Below, in pieces: positions 1-9,076 of a stretch of DNA of 64,000 bases. A program made the translations under genes and the position numbers. The notes below the pieces were generated by a model, which ran no database searches, was not told where the DNA came from, and was given only the letters and a program-made list of their open reading frames with translations. Where the stretch lies: assembly GCF_008386315.1 (NCBI RefSeq), contig NZ_CP043808.1, positions 682,001-746,000 on the forward strand. The letters run 5' to 3'. Source of the stretch: Serinicoccus marinus DSM 15273 (GTDB taxonomy: Bacteria > Actinomycetota > Actinomycetes > Actinomycetales > Dermatophilaceae). Each line of letters begins with the position of its first letter. Position 1 is the stretch's first letter.

Positions 1-1406
1 CGCGGTGACGAGGTTGACCGAGGCGATGGGACCCCGTCCGTCGCGCGCGAAGAGGTCGGCCGACCCGGCGATCCGGGTGGCGAGCTCGCGGACCCCGTGG
101 CCGTGGTGCCCGTGCAGCCGCCGGCCCACGTCGGCCAGCCAGAAGCTCCGCGCCGTGTCGCGGAAGCGGTCGTTCCACTCGGCGAAGACGGCCGGGAACT
201 GCCCCGTGCGCCACCCGTGGACGCCCACGTCCCAGGGCTCGGGATGAGCTTGACCCGGCTCAGCACCGGGTCGGCCTCGAGCGCGACGTGGAAGGCGTGC
301 TCGCGGTCGTAGGCGTCGTCGCGCCCGCGGGCCAGCGCCGGGGCGAGGTCGAAGCGGAAGCCGTCGACGTGGAAGTCCTCCACCCAGTGCCGCAGCGAGT
401 CCAGCACCATGCGGGCGACCTGCGGGTCCCGCAGGTCCAGGGTGTTGCCGCACCCGGTGACGTCGATGTCGCGGCCGCGGTCGTCGAGGCGGTAGTAGGT
501 GCGGTTGTCCAGACCGCGGAAGGACAGCGTGGGGCCGTCCCACACCGACTGCTCCGCGGTGTGGTTGTAGACGACGTCGAGGATCACCTCGATGCCGGCC
601 GCGTGCAGCGCCCGCACCGCACCCTTGACCTCGTCCACGACGCCCTGCGGATCGGTGGCGGCGGCATACCCCGCGTGCGGCGCGAAGAAGCCCAGCGAGT
701 TGTAGCCCCAGTAGTTGGCCAGGCCCCGGCGCACCAGGGCGGGCTCCGAGGTGAAGGCCTGGATCGGCAGGAGCTCCAGGCTGGTCACGCCGAGGCTCGT
801 GAGGTGCTCGACCAGCGCCGGGTGGCCGAGCGCGGCATAGGTGCCGCGGATCTTCTCCGGTATGCCCGGGTGCCGCATCGTGAGCCCGCGCACGTGCGCC
901 TCGTAGAGCACCATCTCGGTCCAGGGCACGTCTGGGCGGGTGTCCTGGCCCCAGTCGAAGACGTTCTGGTCGACCACGACGGAGCGCGGGACGTGGGCGG
1001 CGGAGTCGCGGTCGTCGGGCGTCTCGGGATCGGTCCAGCCGTCCTCGCCGACGACGTGGCCGTAGACCTCGGGCGCCCAGGCGACCTCGCCGTCCACGGC
1101 GTGGGCGTAGGGGTCGAGCAGCAGCTTGGCGGGGTTGTGCCGGTGGCCCTCGTCCGGCGCCCACGGGCCGTGCACGCGGAAGCCGTAGCGCGTGCCCGGG
1201 GTCAGCTCGGGCACGACGTCCCACCAGATGCCGTGCGCGTTGCGGCGCAGCGGGATCCGGCGCTCGCCGGACGCGGTGGACAGGCATACCTCGACCGCGC
1301 TCGCGTGCCGGGCGAGGACAGCGATCTCCGGGCCGGCGTCGGTGCGGGTGAGGCCGAGGCGGGGCGGTCGCTCGGTGCTGCTGCGGGGGCGGACCGGGGC
1401 TCCCAC
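1..1406 (-). CDS. glgX: Glycogen debranching enzyme GlgX (partial, frameshifted)
   Basis: GlgX-type debranching enzyme, which hydrolyses alpha-1,6 branches of limit dextrins during cytoplasmic glycogen breakdown. Read from GTG at 1406 (AGGCGGAG about 8 nt upstream), the protein has an N-terminal CBM48-like part of about 120 residues. GH13 landmarks follow: [14 protein letters not shown] near residue 229, VVYNHT, and the nucleophile motif VDGFRFD near residue 350. The acid/base motif EPWD appears only after a frame change: one base is missing near 240-243, where ATC-CCG replaces the expected ATC-GCC-GAG. The frame then continues ([11 protein letters not shown]) to the window edge, so about 470 of roughly 700 residues are visible and the third catalytic Asp lies outside. 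TreZ was considered, but the NYWGYN/FAPH signature fits GlgX. It is divergent from the glycosyltransferase at 1592. Confidence 0.9.
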   Translation of the reverse strand, partial: MGAPVRPRSSTERPPRLGLTRTDAGPEIAVLARHASAVEVCLSTASGERRIPLRRNAHGIWWDVVPELTPGTRYGFRVHGPWAPDEGHRHNPAKLLLDPYAHAVDGEVAWAPEVYGHVVGEDGWTDPETPDDRDSAAHVPRSVVVDQNVFDWGQDTRPDVPWTEMVLYEAHVRGLTMRHPGIPEKIRGTYAALGHPALVEHLTSLGVTSLELLPIQAFTSEPALVRRGLANYWGYNSLGFFAPHAGYAAATDPQGVVDEVKGAVRALHAAGIEVILDVVYNHTAEQSVWDGPTLSFRGLDNRTYYRLDDRGRDIDVTGCGNTLDLRDPQVARMVLDSLRHWVEDFHVDGFRFDLAPALARGRDDAYDREHAFHVALEADPVLSRVKLIPSPGTWASTGGARGSSRPSSPSGTTASATRRGASGWPTWAGGCTGTTATGSASSPPGSPGRPTSSRATDGVPSPRSTSSP

Positions 1407-1591
1407 GCTCAGATCTCCGCCTCTCGCACCACGTCGTCCTCACCTCCGGCAGGGCGCCCACCGCCGGGCACCGGGCGCAGACTACCGAGCCGGCTCGCGC
1501 CTAAGTGATCCGGCCCGGCCGTGCTACAACTCACGTGCCGCAGGAGGGCTGCGGACCGGTCGCAGGGGCCGCAGCGGGAGATGGGCGTCGG

Positions 1592-3009
1592 GTGAGCGTC
1601 AGCAGGTCGACCACGGGTCCGGACCCGGGCGACGACGCGGGTGTGGCGGTGTCCGTCGTCGTCCCCGTCCACGACGCCATGCCGTATCTCGTGGGGCTGC
1701 TGCGCTCGCTGGCCGAGCAGGACCTCGACGCCGACGCCTACGAGGTGATCCTCGTGGACGACGGCTCCACCGACGAGGGGCCGCGCGTCCTCGACGCCTG
1801 GGCCGCGGACCGACCTCAGGCACGCGTGGTGCACCAGGAGAACAGCGGGTGGCCCGGTGCCCCGCGCAACCGCGGCCTGGAGCTCGCGCGCGGCCGCTAC
1901 GTCTTCTTCGCCGACGCCGACGACGAGCTCGGTCCGGAGGCGCTGCGCCGCATGGTGGAGTTCGCCGACGAGCAAGGCAGCGACGTCCTCGTCCCGCGCT
2001 CGGTCGGCGTGGGGCGGTTCGTCCCCTACCTGTTTCGCGTGACCCGCGTCGACGCCGACCTGGAGCGCGTCTTCCACACCCTGACCCCGCAGAAGCTGTT
2101 CCGCCGCAGCCTCCTGGAACGGGAGCAGATCCGCTTCCCGGAGGAGAAGGTGCGGCTCGAGGACGGCATGATGCTGGCTCGGGCCTACCTGCTCGCCGAC
2201 CGTGTCTCCTTCCTGGGCGGTGAGGTCGTCTACCACCTGATCTCGCGCGACGACGGGCAGAACATCAGCGTCCAGGACTTCGACCCCGACGGCTACACCT
2301 GGTCGATCGGTGAGGTCGCCCGGCTGATCCGGGAGAACGATCCCGACCCGGGGCGGGCCGACCGGGTCGTGCTCGACCTGTACCGGCGCACGTGCCTGAA
2401 GTTCTACCAGCCCGCGCGGTGGTCGACGATGCCGAGGGCGCGCCGGGAGAAGTTCCTGGCCGCGCACCGCCGGTTCATGGACGTCCACATCCCGCCGGCC
2501 CTCGAGGACCAGCTGGCCGAGCCCTTCCGCACCCGCTCGCGACTGGTGCGCGCAGGCGATGCCGCCGGCCTGGACCTCGAGGCCCGGGAGAGCCGGGACC
2601 GTGCCCTCGTGGCGGCGCTCGTGGCCTCGGCGACGTGGCGGCGACTCGGAGGCCTGCGCCTGTCCGTGGAGGTCCACGGTGCACGGGCCGGGGATGAGCA
2701 CCGGCCGCTCCACCTGGTCCTGCGTCGACGAGGGGGGGACGTCGTGGAGACCCTCGACCTCGGTTCGCCCGGCCGTGTCGAGCGGCCCGAGGGGCGGCCG
2801 TGCGTCTCCGTCTTCGACGTGAGCGTCCCGACGGCCGCGCTCTCCGCCGGGGCCGGGACCACGCTGGACCTCTACATCCAGGTCGAGGGGAGAAGGACCG
2901 GACGCGCCTGGCGGCACCGTTGGTGTCGGTGCTCCCGCCGGCCCGCTCCGGGAACCGGGTCTACAGCACCGTGCAGAACAACCTCAGCATCGAGTGCGGC
3001 GCCGGCTGA
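1592..3009 (+). CDS. Family 2 glycosyltransferase (frameshift near C terminus)
   Basis: GT-A fold glycosyltransferase, probably adding sugars to a cell-surface polymer. GTG at 1592 is the best start; the GT2 signature VSVVVPVHD begins near residue 20. EVILVDDGSTDEG (nucleotide-sugar binding) follows, then GAPRNRGLELARG and the metal-binding FFADADDE near residue 107. After residue 300 comes a beta-rich region without a recognised fold. The open frame runs into the next gene only because a base seems to be missing in the G run 2887-2890. Adding one G gives a natural C terminus (SGNRVYSTVQNNLSIECGAG) ending at the TGA at 3007-3009. With no polysaccharide genes nearby, acceptor and sugar cannot be told. 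The enzyme class is secure, the substrate is not. Confidence 0.85.
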
Positions 3010-3043
3010 CCCGGGTCGGGGCGCTGGGCCGCGGCCGAGCCGT

Positions 3044-3049
3044 TACGTT
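3044..3049 (+). promoter_or_regulatory. Putative -10 box of the YbjN-like gene
   Basis: TACGTT lies 6 nt before the ATG at 3056. This is the leaderless-promoter geometry seen at many genes here. No convincing -35 is visible. Confidence 0.4.
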
Positions 3050-3055
3050 GGATCC

Positions 3056-3679
3056 ATGAGTGATCCGACCTCGCTGCCCAACTTCCCGCCCCCGCCGCAG
3101 GAGCACCCGCTGACCGGGCGGGTCCTCGACGCGCTGCAGGACCTGCAGATGTCGCCCAACCTCGACAAGGCCGGTGACGTCTCCTTCGAGGTGCAGAACC
3201 AGAAGCTCTTCGTCAAGGTCATCGAGGGCGAGCAGTTCGACATCATGCGCGTCTTCGGCCAGTGGCAGATCGCGAGCAGCGTCCCCGACGAGATGCTCAC
3301 CCGGCTCAACGGCTGCAACGACGTGACGCTCGGCGTCAACCTGGTCAAGGCCGGGATCGCCTCCGGCAACCTGGTGCTCGCGGTCGAGCAGATCATCGCC
3401 CGCGCCGAGCAGCCCAAGCCCAAGGTGCAGATCGCGACCGGCCTGCTGCTGCAGGCGCTGCAGCTGTGGCACCGCAACGTCGTCGCCAAGGCGCAGGCCG
3501 AGCAGGGCCTGGAGCCCGAGCTGCCCGAGGGCGCCCCGGAGGGCACCGAGGTCGGGCCGTGGCTGTCGGTCGGGCCGCAGGGACGTTCCGGTGGTGGTCA
3601 GGGCACGCCCGGCGGTGGCGGCGTCGGCGAGGACACGCCCGACGCCTCCGGCGAGGGCTCCCCGCGGGACGACGCGTGA
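3056..3679 (+). CDS. YbjN domain-containing protein
   Basis: A 207-residue cytoplasmic protein with a YbjN-type domain (about residues 15-140), the fold related to type III secretion chaperones. Its molecular role is poorly defined; in enterobacteria YbjN is linked to stress and motility. The core is recognisable by GDVSFEVQNQKLFVKVIEG and FGQWQIASSVPDEM, followed by helices. Residues 150-207 form a low-complexity Gly/Ser/Pro/Glu tail (GGGQGTPGGGGVGED) that looks disordered. ATG at 3056 follows a -10-like TACGTT. The stop overlaps the GTG of the enoyl-CoA hydratase (GTGA at 3676-3679), so the two are probably translationally coupled, although no functional link is known. Confidence 0.8.
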   Translation: MSDPTSLPNFPPPPQEHPLTGRVLDALQDLQMSPNLDKAGDVSFEVQNQKLFVKVIEGEQFDIMRVFGQWQIASSVPDEMLTRLNGCNDVTLGVNLVKAGIASGNLVLAVEQIIARAEQPKPKVQIATGLLLQALQLWHRNVVAKAQAEQGLEPELPEGAPEGTEVGPWLSVGPQGRSGGGQGTPGGGGVGEDTPDASGEGSPRDDA

Positions 3680-4477
3680 GCAGGACCGTCCCCACCGCCA
3701 GCGACTTCGTCCGGGTCGAGGTCGAGGAGGGGGTCGGGACCATCCGGGTCGACCGGCCGAAGATGAACCCGCTCTCGATCGAGGTGCAGGACGCCCTCGG
3801 CGAGGCCGCCGGGATCGTCGCGGACGACGACGAGGTCGCTGCTGTCGTGCTCTACGGCGGCGAGAAGGTCTTCGCGGCGGGCGCGGACATCAAGGAGATG
3901 CAGGACATGTCCCTACACGGACATGGTCCGGCGCGCCCCGGTCATCCAGGAGTGCTTCTCCGCCGTGGCGCGCATCCCCAAGCCGGTCGTCGCCGCGATC
4001 GAGGGGTATGCCCTCGGCGCCGGCAACGAGCTCGCGCTCTGCGCCGACTTCCGGGTCGCCGCGTCGGACGCCAAGCTCGGGCAGCCGGAGATCCTGCTCG
4101 GGGTCGTGCCGGGGGCCGGCGGCAGCCAGCGGCTGGCGCGGCTGGTCGGCCCGGCGAGGGCCAAGGACCTCGTCTTCACCGGGCGCATGGTCGAGGCCGA
4201 CGAGGCGCTGGCCATGGGGCTGGTGGACCGGCTCGCGGAGCCGGGGCAGGCATACCAGGTCGCGCGGGAGATGGTCGCCCGCTACGTCGGGGGACCGGCC
4301 TACGCGCTGCGCGCGGCCAAGGAGGCGATCGACCGCGGGCTGGACGGTGACCTCGAGACCGGGCTCGCCATCGAGGCGATGCAGTTCGCCGGCGTCTTCG
4401 CGACCGAGGACCGGCAGATCGGCATGACCTCCTTCGTGGAGGAGGGTCCGGGAAAGGCGCGCTTCACCGGTCGCTGA
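3676..4477 (+). CDS. Enoyl-CoA hydratase/isomerase (frameshifted)
   Basis: Crotonase-family enzyme, most likely hydrating 2-enoyl-CoA in fatty-acid beta-oxidation. GTG at 3676 overlaps the upstream stop. The N-terminal part reads VGTIRVDRPKMNPLS and then the oxyanion-hole motif FAAGADIKEM near residue 75. The rest (PKPVVAAIEGYALGAGNELAL with the second oxyanion-hole Gly, the Glu-containing GQPEILLGVVPGAGG, and FTGRMVEADEALAMGLVD) is in another frame. The frames join if one C is removed from the CCC of TCCCTAC near 3911, giving M-S-Y-T-D-M-V-R-R. Total length (about 266 residues) is normal. Both catalytic Glu regions are present, so a functional hydratase is likely if the indel is a sequencing error. 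Confidence 0.88.
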
Positions 4478-4572
4478 CCAGCGAGCGTCGCTCGTGGTTG
4501 CCCCACCCCCGACCGAGCGTCGCCTGTGGTTGCCGCCGGCCTCGCTGCCCACCACACGCGACGCTCGGTGGG
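4478..4572 (+). repeat. Intergenic repeat family 3, copies at the ECH-padR gap
   Basis: Two direct units (about 4478-4504 and 4509-4534) share the core GAGCGTCGC-n-GTGGTTGCC. A third, inverted unit lies at 4548-4572 (CGCGACGCTCGGTGGG). The same ~26-bp core recurs near 43.75, 45.25, 48.36 and 58.9 kb, always between genes. It resembles REP-type sequences; the inverted third unit could fold with the second. Confidence 0.7.
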
Positions 4573-4624
4573 TCTCTGGGTGTCCACCAGCGACGCCCGA
4601 TCGGCAAATGGTGAACGTGACTAG

Positions 4625-4660
4625 TTGACATGACTGACTAGTCAGAGACATGATCTAGTC
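4625..4660 (+). promoter_or_regulatory. padR promoter with embedded operator
   Basis: A consensus -35 (TTGACA, 4625-4630) and a -10-like CATGAT (4649-4654, spacer 18) place the transcript start at about the ATG at 4661, so the mRNA is probably leaderless. Between the boxes lies the perfect 12-bp palindrome CTGACTAGTCAG (4634-4645). Further CTAGT half-sites flank it at 4620-4624 and 4655-4659, and ACATGA occurs twice. This fits autorepression by the PadR protein encoded directly downstream. Confidence 0.7.
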
Positions 4661-5026
4661 ATGGAAGGCGATCAGTGGCCGGGCGAGTGGCTCCGTGGGG
4701 TGCTCGGGGTGTGCGTGCTGCGCATCCTGCTCGACGGGCCGAGCTACGGCTACGCCATCACCCAACGCCTCGCCGAGGCCGGGCTGGGCACGGTCAAGGG
4801 GGGCACCCTCTATCCCCTGCTCGCCCGCCTCGAGGACGCCGGGCACCTGGCGGTCGAGTGGCGCCCCGGCGAGGGCGGGCCCGGCCGCAAGTTCTACGCC
4901 CTCACCGAGCAGGGACGCGTTCTGGCCGGTGAGCAGGCTGCTCGCTGGGCCGACTTCACCACTGTCACGCGGGGGCTGACCGATGCGGCCGCCCGCACCC
5001 CCGAGCCGGAAGCGAGCACGCCATGA
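4661..5026 (+). CDS. PadR-family transcriptional regulator
   Basis: A 121-residue winged-helix repressor of the small PadR subfamily (N-terminal PadR domain plus a short C-terminal helix). The domain is clear: LRGVLGVCVLRILLDGPSYGYAI (helix 1), GTVKGGTLYPLLARLEDAG (recognition helix) and the wing GPGRKFYALTEQG. Such proteins usually repress themselves and an adjacent membrane-protein gene, responding to small molecules or stress. The promoter carries a perfect palindrome between -35 and -10. The stop overlaps the ATG of the membrane protein (ATGA, 5023-5026), the usual PadR-HAAS operon layout. Confidence 0.92.
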   Translation: MEGDQWPGEWLRGVLGVCVLRILLDGPSYGYAITQRLAEAGLGTVKGGTLYPLLARLEDAGHLAVEWRPGEGGPGRKFYALTEQGRVLAGEQAARWADFTTVTRGLTDAAARTPEPEASTP

Positions 5027-5754
5027 ACGCCACCTCCAAGCGCCCCACCGCCAACCCCGAGCGGCTGGCCCCCAGCGTCGACGCCACCTGGGTGCGCGCC
5101 TTCGTCACCGAGCAGAACCTGCGCGGGGTCCCGGCCCACCGGATCGGCGACCAGCTGGCCACCGTCGAGAGCCACGTCCGCGAGGCCGGCGAGCCCGCCG
5201 CCGAGGCCTTCGGCGAGCCCGTCGCGTATGCCCGTGCGCTGCCGGAGGGGGAGCCGTGGCGGCTGGGCCGGCGCACCGTCGTCGAGCTGGTCCTCGGCCT
5301 CGCGGGGATGCTGCTCGTCCTGGCCGGCTTCCAGGCCTGGCTGGCCGACGGCCCGGTCCGGATCACGACCGGCTACCTCGCCGTCCTGGCGATCACCGCG
5401 CTCTGCACGGCCGCCCTCCTGCTCCGCCCGACGGCGCTGCTGCGGCTGGTCGTGGACCGGCCCGCGCTGGCCTGGGGCGTCATGATCGCGCCGTTCGCGG
5501 TCTTCGTGGTCTGCCTGCTCCTGCTACGCGCCGAGGTTGCGACGCTCCCCGTCCTGCCTGTCGCCCTCCTCGGGGTGGTGGCCCTCGCGGCCTCGAGCAC
5601 GCTGGCCGCGCTCAACCCGGAGGAGGACGAGATCACCGGCCCGGGCGAGGCGCCCGGTCGCAGCGCCGTGGCCCGCCGGGTCGGCGTCCTGCTCTACCCG
5701 CTGCTCACGCTGGCCGTCATGGCGATCACCTGGGTGCCGACGCTCTTCGCGTGA
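5023..5754 (+). CDS. HAAS-type membrane protein, PadR partner
   Basis: A 243-residue protein with a cytoplasmic N-terminal helical domain (residues 15-75, VRAFVTEQNLRGVPAHRIGDQL, HAAS-like) and about five transmembrane helices (from residue 88: VVELVLGLAGMLLVLAGF; then ITTGYLAVLAITALC; WGVMIAPFAVFVVCLLL; LPVALLGVVALAAS; LLYPLLTLAVMAITW). Proteins of this design are co-transcribed with padR and are thought to act in membrane signalling or stress sensing; no enzymatic motif is seen. The ATGA overlap with padR shows translational coupling, and the padR promoter should drive both genes. The call rests on architecture and context. Confidence 0.75.
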   Translation: MNATSKRPTANPERLAPSVDATWVRAFVTEQNLRGVPAHRIGDQLATVESHVREAGEPAAEAFGEPVAYARALPEGEPWRLGRRTVVELVLGLAGMLLVLAGFQAWLADGPVRITTGYLAVLAITALCTAALLLRPTALLRLVVDRPALAWGVMIAPFAVFVVCLLLLRAEVATLPVLPVALLGVVALAASSTLAALNPEEDEITGPGEAPGRSAVARRVGVLLYPLLTLAVMAITWVPTLFA

Positions 5755-5786
5755 CCCGGCTCCCGGCATACCTCTGCCGGGTGTCG

Positions 5787-5802
5787 TTGACGCGCGCGTC
5801 AA
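5787..5802. promoter_or_regulatory. Perfect 16-bp palindrome upstream of etfBA
   Basis: TTGACGCGCGCGTCAA is a perfect palindrome 49 bp before the etfB start. Its left end can serve as a -35 (TTGACG); CATCAT at 5807-5812 is a weak -10 candidate with short spacing. A third half-site (GCGTCAA) lies at 5814-5820. Together these look like an operator for a repressor controlling electron-transfer flavoprotein synthesis, for example a TetR-type fatty-acid regulator, but the regulator is not in the window. Confidence 0.6.
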
Positions 5803-5850
5803 GTGGCATCATGGCGTCAACGACCACCCACAACCACGAGGACGTGAGCA

Positions 5851-6629
5851 GTGAACATCGTCGTCTGTGTGAAGTACGTGCCCGACGCCCAGGGCGACCG
5901 CGCCTTCGAGGCGGACCACACCACCGACCGTGAGGGCGTGGACGGCATCCTCTCCGAGCTGGACGAGTATGCCGTCGAGGAGGCCCTCAAGATCGTCGAG
6001 GCGGGCGAGGGCGAGGTGACCGTGCTCACCATGGGCCCGGACGACGCCGCCACCGCCGTCAAGAAGAGTCTGCAGATGGGTGCCGACAAGGGCGTGCACG
6101 TCCTCGACGACGCCATCGCCGGCTCGGACTCGGTCGCCACCTCGCTGATCCTGGCCGAGGCGATCCAGAAGATCGGCGACGTCGACCTGGTCCTCACCGG
6201 CCTGGCCTCGACCGATGGCGTGATGTCCGTCGTGCCGGCGATGCTCGCCGAGCGCCTGGGTATGCCGCAGGTCACCTTCGCCTCCGAGCTCACCGTCGAG
6301 GGCGGGTCGGTGACGATCCGGCGCGACAACGAGTCCGTCTCCGAGACCGTCGAGGCCAGCCTGCCGGCGGTCGTCTCGGTCACCGACCAGATCAACGAGC
6401 CGCGCTACCCCTCCTTAAGGGCATCATGGCGGCCAAGAAGAAGCCGGTGGAGACCTGGGGCCTGGACGACCTCGGCATCGACGCCGCCCAGGTCGGGCTC
6501 GGGACCGCCTGGACGATGGTCACCGACATCCAGGCCCGCCCGCCGCGCGAGGCCGGTCAGGTCGTCACCGACGAGGGCCAGGGCGGCGAGGCGCTCGCCC
6601 AGTTCCTCGCCGACCGCAAGCTGGCCTGA
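5851..6629 (+). CDS. etfB: Electron transfer flavoprotein beta subunit (frameshifted)
   Basis: EtfB, the AMP-binding small subunit of the soluble flavoprotein that takes electrons from acyl-CoA dehydrogenases. GTG at 5851 has GAGGA 8 nt upstream and begins MNIVVCVKYVPDAQGDR. Conserved blocks include DEYAVEEALKI, the adenine-nucleotide-binding region (VLTGLASTDGVMSVVPAMLAERL) and QINEPRYPS. Near 6416 one base is missing (TCC-TTA-AGG where TCC-TTC-AAG is expected). The true C terminus (KGIMAAKKKPVETWGLDDLG, a classic EtfB motif) follows in the next frame to the TGA at 6627. About 260 residues after correction, normal for the family. It is followed after 31 bp by etfA. Confidence 0.93.
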
Positions 6630-6660
6630 CCCGACCACGACATCCCAAGGAGCCATCGAC

Positions 6661-7617
6661 ATGAGTGAAGTCCTCGTCCTGGTCGACCACGTCGACGGAG
6701 ACGTCCGCAAGACCACCGCCGAGATGCTGACCGCCGCGCGCCGCCTGGGTGAGCCGTCGGCCGTCTTCGTCGGCCAGGGGTATGCCGCGGCGAAGGAGGA
6801 CCTCGCGCGCTACGGCGCCGCGAAGGTCTACCTCGCCGAGGACGCCGTCTACACCGACCACCTCGTCGCGCCCGTCGCCGAGCTGCTGGCCGACCTCGTC
6901 GGCCGGGTCTCGCCGGCCGCGGTCCTGGTCGCCTCGACCAACGACGGCAAGGAGGTCGCCGGGCGGCTCGCGATCAAGACCGGGTCCGGCATCGTCACCG
7001 ACGCGGTCGACGTGCAGCCGGTCGACGGCGGCGTCGGCACGACGCAGTCGGTCTTCGCCGGCAACTACACGGTCACCACCACCGTCACCCGCGGCACCCC
7101 GGTCGTCACCGTCAAGCCCAACAGCATCAGCGCCGAGGAGGCCCCCGCCAGCCCGGCTGAGGAGGCCGTCTCGGTCGAGGTGTCCGAGGTCGCGCGGGCG
7201 GCGCGGGTCACCGCCCGGGCGGAGAAGGAGAAGTCGGACCGGCCCTCGCTGACCGAGGCCTCGATCGTCGTCTCCGGCGGGCGCGGCACCGGCGGCGACT
7301 TCGGCCCGGTCGAGTCCTTCGCCGACTCCCTCGGCGCCGCGGTCGGGGCGTCCCGCGCCGCCGTCGACGCCGGGTGGTACCCGCACTCGCACCAGGTCGG
7401 CCAGACCGGCGTCTCGGTCAGCCCGCAGCTGTATGTCGCGGCCGGCATCTCCGGCGCGATCCAGCACCGCGCCGGCATGCAGACCTCGAAGGCCATCGTC
7501 GCCGTCAACAAGGACGAGGAGGCCCCGATCTTCGAACTCGTGGACTTCGGCGTCGTCGGCGACCTGTTCACCGTCCTGCCGCAGGCGGCCGAGAAGGTGC
7601 AGCAGCACAAGGGCTGA
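6661..7617 (+). CDS. etfA: Electron transfer flavoprotein alpha subunit
   Basis: EtfA, 318 residues, the FAD-binding subunit that partners EtfB and passes electrons from acyl-CoA dehydrogenases to the quinone pool through ETF dehydrogenase. ATG at 6661 is preceded by AAGGAG. The N-terminal half (VLVLVDHVDGDVRKTTAEML) has the ETF alpha/beta fold. The C-terminal FAD domain (from about residue 200) shows GGRGTGGDFGPVESFADSLG, AAVDAGWYPHSHQVGQTG, LYVAAGISGAIQHRAGM and VAVNKDEEAPIFELVDFG, all family hallmarks. It is intact and forms a two-gene operon with etfB. A 71-bp inverted-repeat element follows 40 bp after the stop. Confidence 0.96.
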   Translation: MSEVLVLVDHVDGDVRKTTAEMLTAARRLGEPSAVFVGQGYAAAKEDLARYGAAKVYLAEDAVYTDHLVAPVAELLADLVGRVSPAAVLVASTNDGKEVAGRLAIKTGSGIVTDAVDVQPVDGGVGTTQSVFAGNYTVTTTVTRGTPVVTVKPNSISAEEAPASPAEEAVSVEVSEVARAARVTARAEKEKSDRPSLTEASIVVSGGRGTGGDFGPVESFADSLGAAVGASRAAVDAGWYPHSHQVGQTGVSVSPQLYVAAGISGAIQHRAGMQTSKAIVAVNKDEEAPIFELVDFGVVGDLFTVLPQAAEKVQQHKG

Positions 7618-7657
7618 GTCGGGCACCCGGCATACCGGGGGAAGCGACCCCTCGGAT

Positions 7658-7728
7658 GACCTGGGCAAAGTTGCGCACCGCAGACTGTGTCGAGAGCGCT
7701 GCTTCTGGTGCACAGCCTTGCCCAGGTC
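7658..7728 (+). repeat. 71-bp inverted-repeat element, copy A
   Basis: Begins GACCTGGGCAAAG and ends CTTGCCCAGGTC; the arms of about 23 bp pair with a few mismatches around the conserved core GTCGAGAGCGCTGC. Copies of exactly the same length lie at 18678, 41966 and 55405, all in this orientation. This copy is downstream of etfA and could fold in the transcript. Confidence 0.85.
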
Positions 7729-7811
7729 GCCGCAGGGTCGCGGTATGCCCCAGCCTGACGCGGGCGCGACCCGTCCCGCGCGCGGGTGCGCCCGACCCGG
7801 CCGGCCGCTCG

Positions 7812-7817
7812 TAGACT
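7812..7817 (+). promoter_or_regulatory. -10 box of the cysteine desulfurase-mnmA operon
   Basis: TAGACT lies 11 nt before the ATG at 7829, so the leader is at most a few nucleotides. The same hexamer precedes gatC. Confidence 0.5.
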
Positions 7818-7828
7818 GGCTGACCGTC

Positions 7829-9076
7829 ATGAGCACCCCGCCCAGCCCGCAGCCCCAGGCCGCCCACGCCTACCTCGACCACGCCGCGACGACGCCGGTG
7901 CTGGACGAGGTGGTCGAGGTGGTCGCGCGGGAGATGCGGCAGACCGGCAACGCCAGCTCGCTGCACGACCCGGGCCGCCGGGCGCGGCGGGTGGTCGAGG
8001 AGTCCCGCGAGCAGGTCGCGGAGGCGCTGGGCGTCCGGCCGTCGGAAGTGGTCTTCACCTCCGGCGGCACCGTGGCCGACAACCTCGTGGTCAAGGGCAC
8101 GTATGCCGCGCGGCGGGCCGCTGACCTGCGGCGGGACCGGCTCGTCGTCAGCGGCGTCGAGCACCATGCCGTCCTCGACCCGGTCGAGCACCTGGTCACC
8201 CACGAGGGTGCCCGGGTCACCTGGGTGGAGCCGGACGCCCAGGGCAGGATCACCGCTGACGCGCTCCGGCAGGCGCTCGACGCCGACGGTGGGCCCGAGA
8301 CCGTCGCCCTGGCCAGCGTCATGTGGGCCAACAACGAGGTCGGCACGATCCAACCGGTGTCCGAGCTCGCGACCATCGCCCACGAGCACGGCATACCGGT
8401 GCACTCCGACGCCGTGCAGGTGCTGGGGCAGGCCCCGCTCGACCTGAGCCAGGTGGACCTGGGGGTCGTCACCGGGCACAAGATCGGCGGGCCGCTCGGG
8501 GTCGGCGTGCTGACCGCCGGCCGCGACCAGGCCCCGGTGCCGCTGACTCACGGCGGTGGCCAGGAGCGCGGGCTGCGCTCGGGCACGCTCGACACCCCGG
8601 CCATCGCCGGTCTCGCGCTCGCCGTCACGCACGCCGCGGAGCATCAGGAAAGCCACGCGCTGCACCTCGCCCGGCTCCGCGACGCCCTCGTCGAGGGCGC
8701 GCTCGCCCTCGACCCCGGCATCAGCGTCTCCGGCCCCTGGACCCGTGGCGACACCACGGCACGCCTCGCCGGCAACGCCCATCTCCAGGTCGCCGACTGC
8801 GAGGGCGACTCGCTGCTCTACCTGCTCGACGCGGCCGGCGTCGCCTGCTCGACCGGCTCCGCCTGCCAGGCCGGGGTGCCGCGACCGAGCCACGTGCTGC
8901 TGGCGATGGGCATACCGGAGGAGCAGGCGCGAGGTGCGCTGCGGCTGACCCTCGGGCACGGGTCGAGCCGGGCCGACGTCGACGCCTTCCTCGCCGCGCT
9001 GCCGCCCGCCCTCGAACGCGCCCGGCGCGCGCACGCCGCGAGCCGCCGCCCGAGCACCCCGGCGAGGAGCGCCTGA
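7829..9076 (+). CDS. Cysteine desulfurase (NifS/IscS family)
   Basis: PLP enzyme of 415 residues that abstracts sulfur from cysteine and passes it to acceptors. Begins with [14 protein letters not shown]. Landmarks are [28 protein letters not shown], the PLP-lysine motif [15 protein letters not shown] (Lys near residue 220), [12 protein letters not shown], and the active-site loop [10 protein letters not shown] with the persulfide cysteine near residue 345. It overlaps mnmA by one base (TGATG), which strongly suggests that it supplies sulfur for 2-thiouridine synthesis. A role in Fe-S assembly is possible, but no isc or suf genes are nearby. ATG at 7829 follows the -10 TAGACT. Confidence 0.95.
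   Translation: MSTPPSPQPQAAHAYLDHAATTPVLDEVVEVVAREMRQTGNASSLHDPGRRARRVVEESREQVAEALGVRPSEVVFTSGGTVADNLVVKGTYAARRAADLRRDRLVVSGVEHHAVLDPVEHLVTHEGARVTWVEPDAQGRITADALRQALDADGGPETVALASVMWANNEVGTIQPVSELATIAHEHGIPVHSDAVQVLGQAPLDLSQVDLGVVTGHKIGGPLGVGVLTAGRDQAPVPLTHGGGQERGLRSGTLDTPAIAGLALAVTHAAEHQESHALHLARLRDALVEGALALDPGISVSGPWTRGDTTARLAGNAHLQVADCEGDSLLYLLDAAGVACSTGSACQAGVPRPSHVLLAMGIPEEQARGALRLTLGHGSSRADVDAFLAALPPALERARRAHAASRRPSTPARSA

Noticed and set aside
2880..2900. Programmed ribosomal frameshift in the glycosyltransferase
   Set aside because: No slippery heptamer, and similar single-base breaks occur in nine unrelated genes; an indel is simpler.
1505..3679. A single large protein joining the glycosyltransferase and the YbjN-like protein
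   Set aside because: The join is an artefact of the frameshift at 2887-2890. The natural glycosyltransferase end and the YbjN start are both recognisable.
5851..7617. An EtfB-EtfA fusion protein
   Set aside because: The linker between them is a frameshifted reading of the real EtfB C terminus (KGIMAAKKKP motif), which ends with its own stop at 6629.
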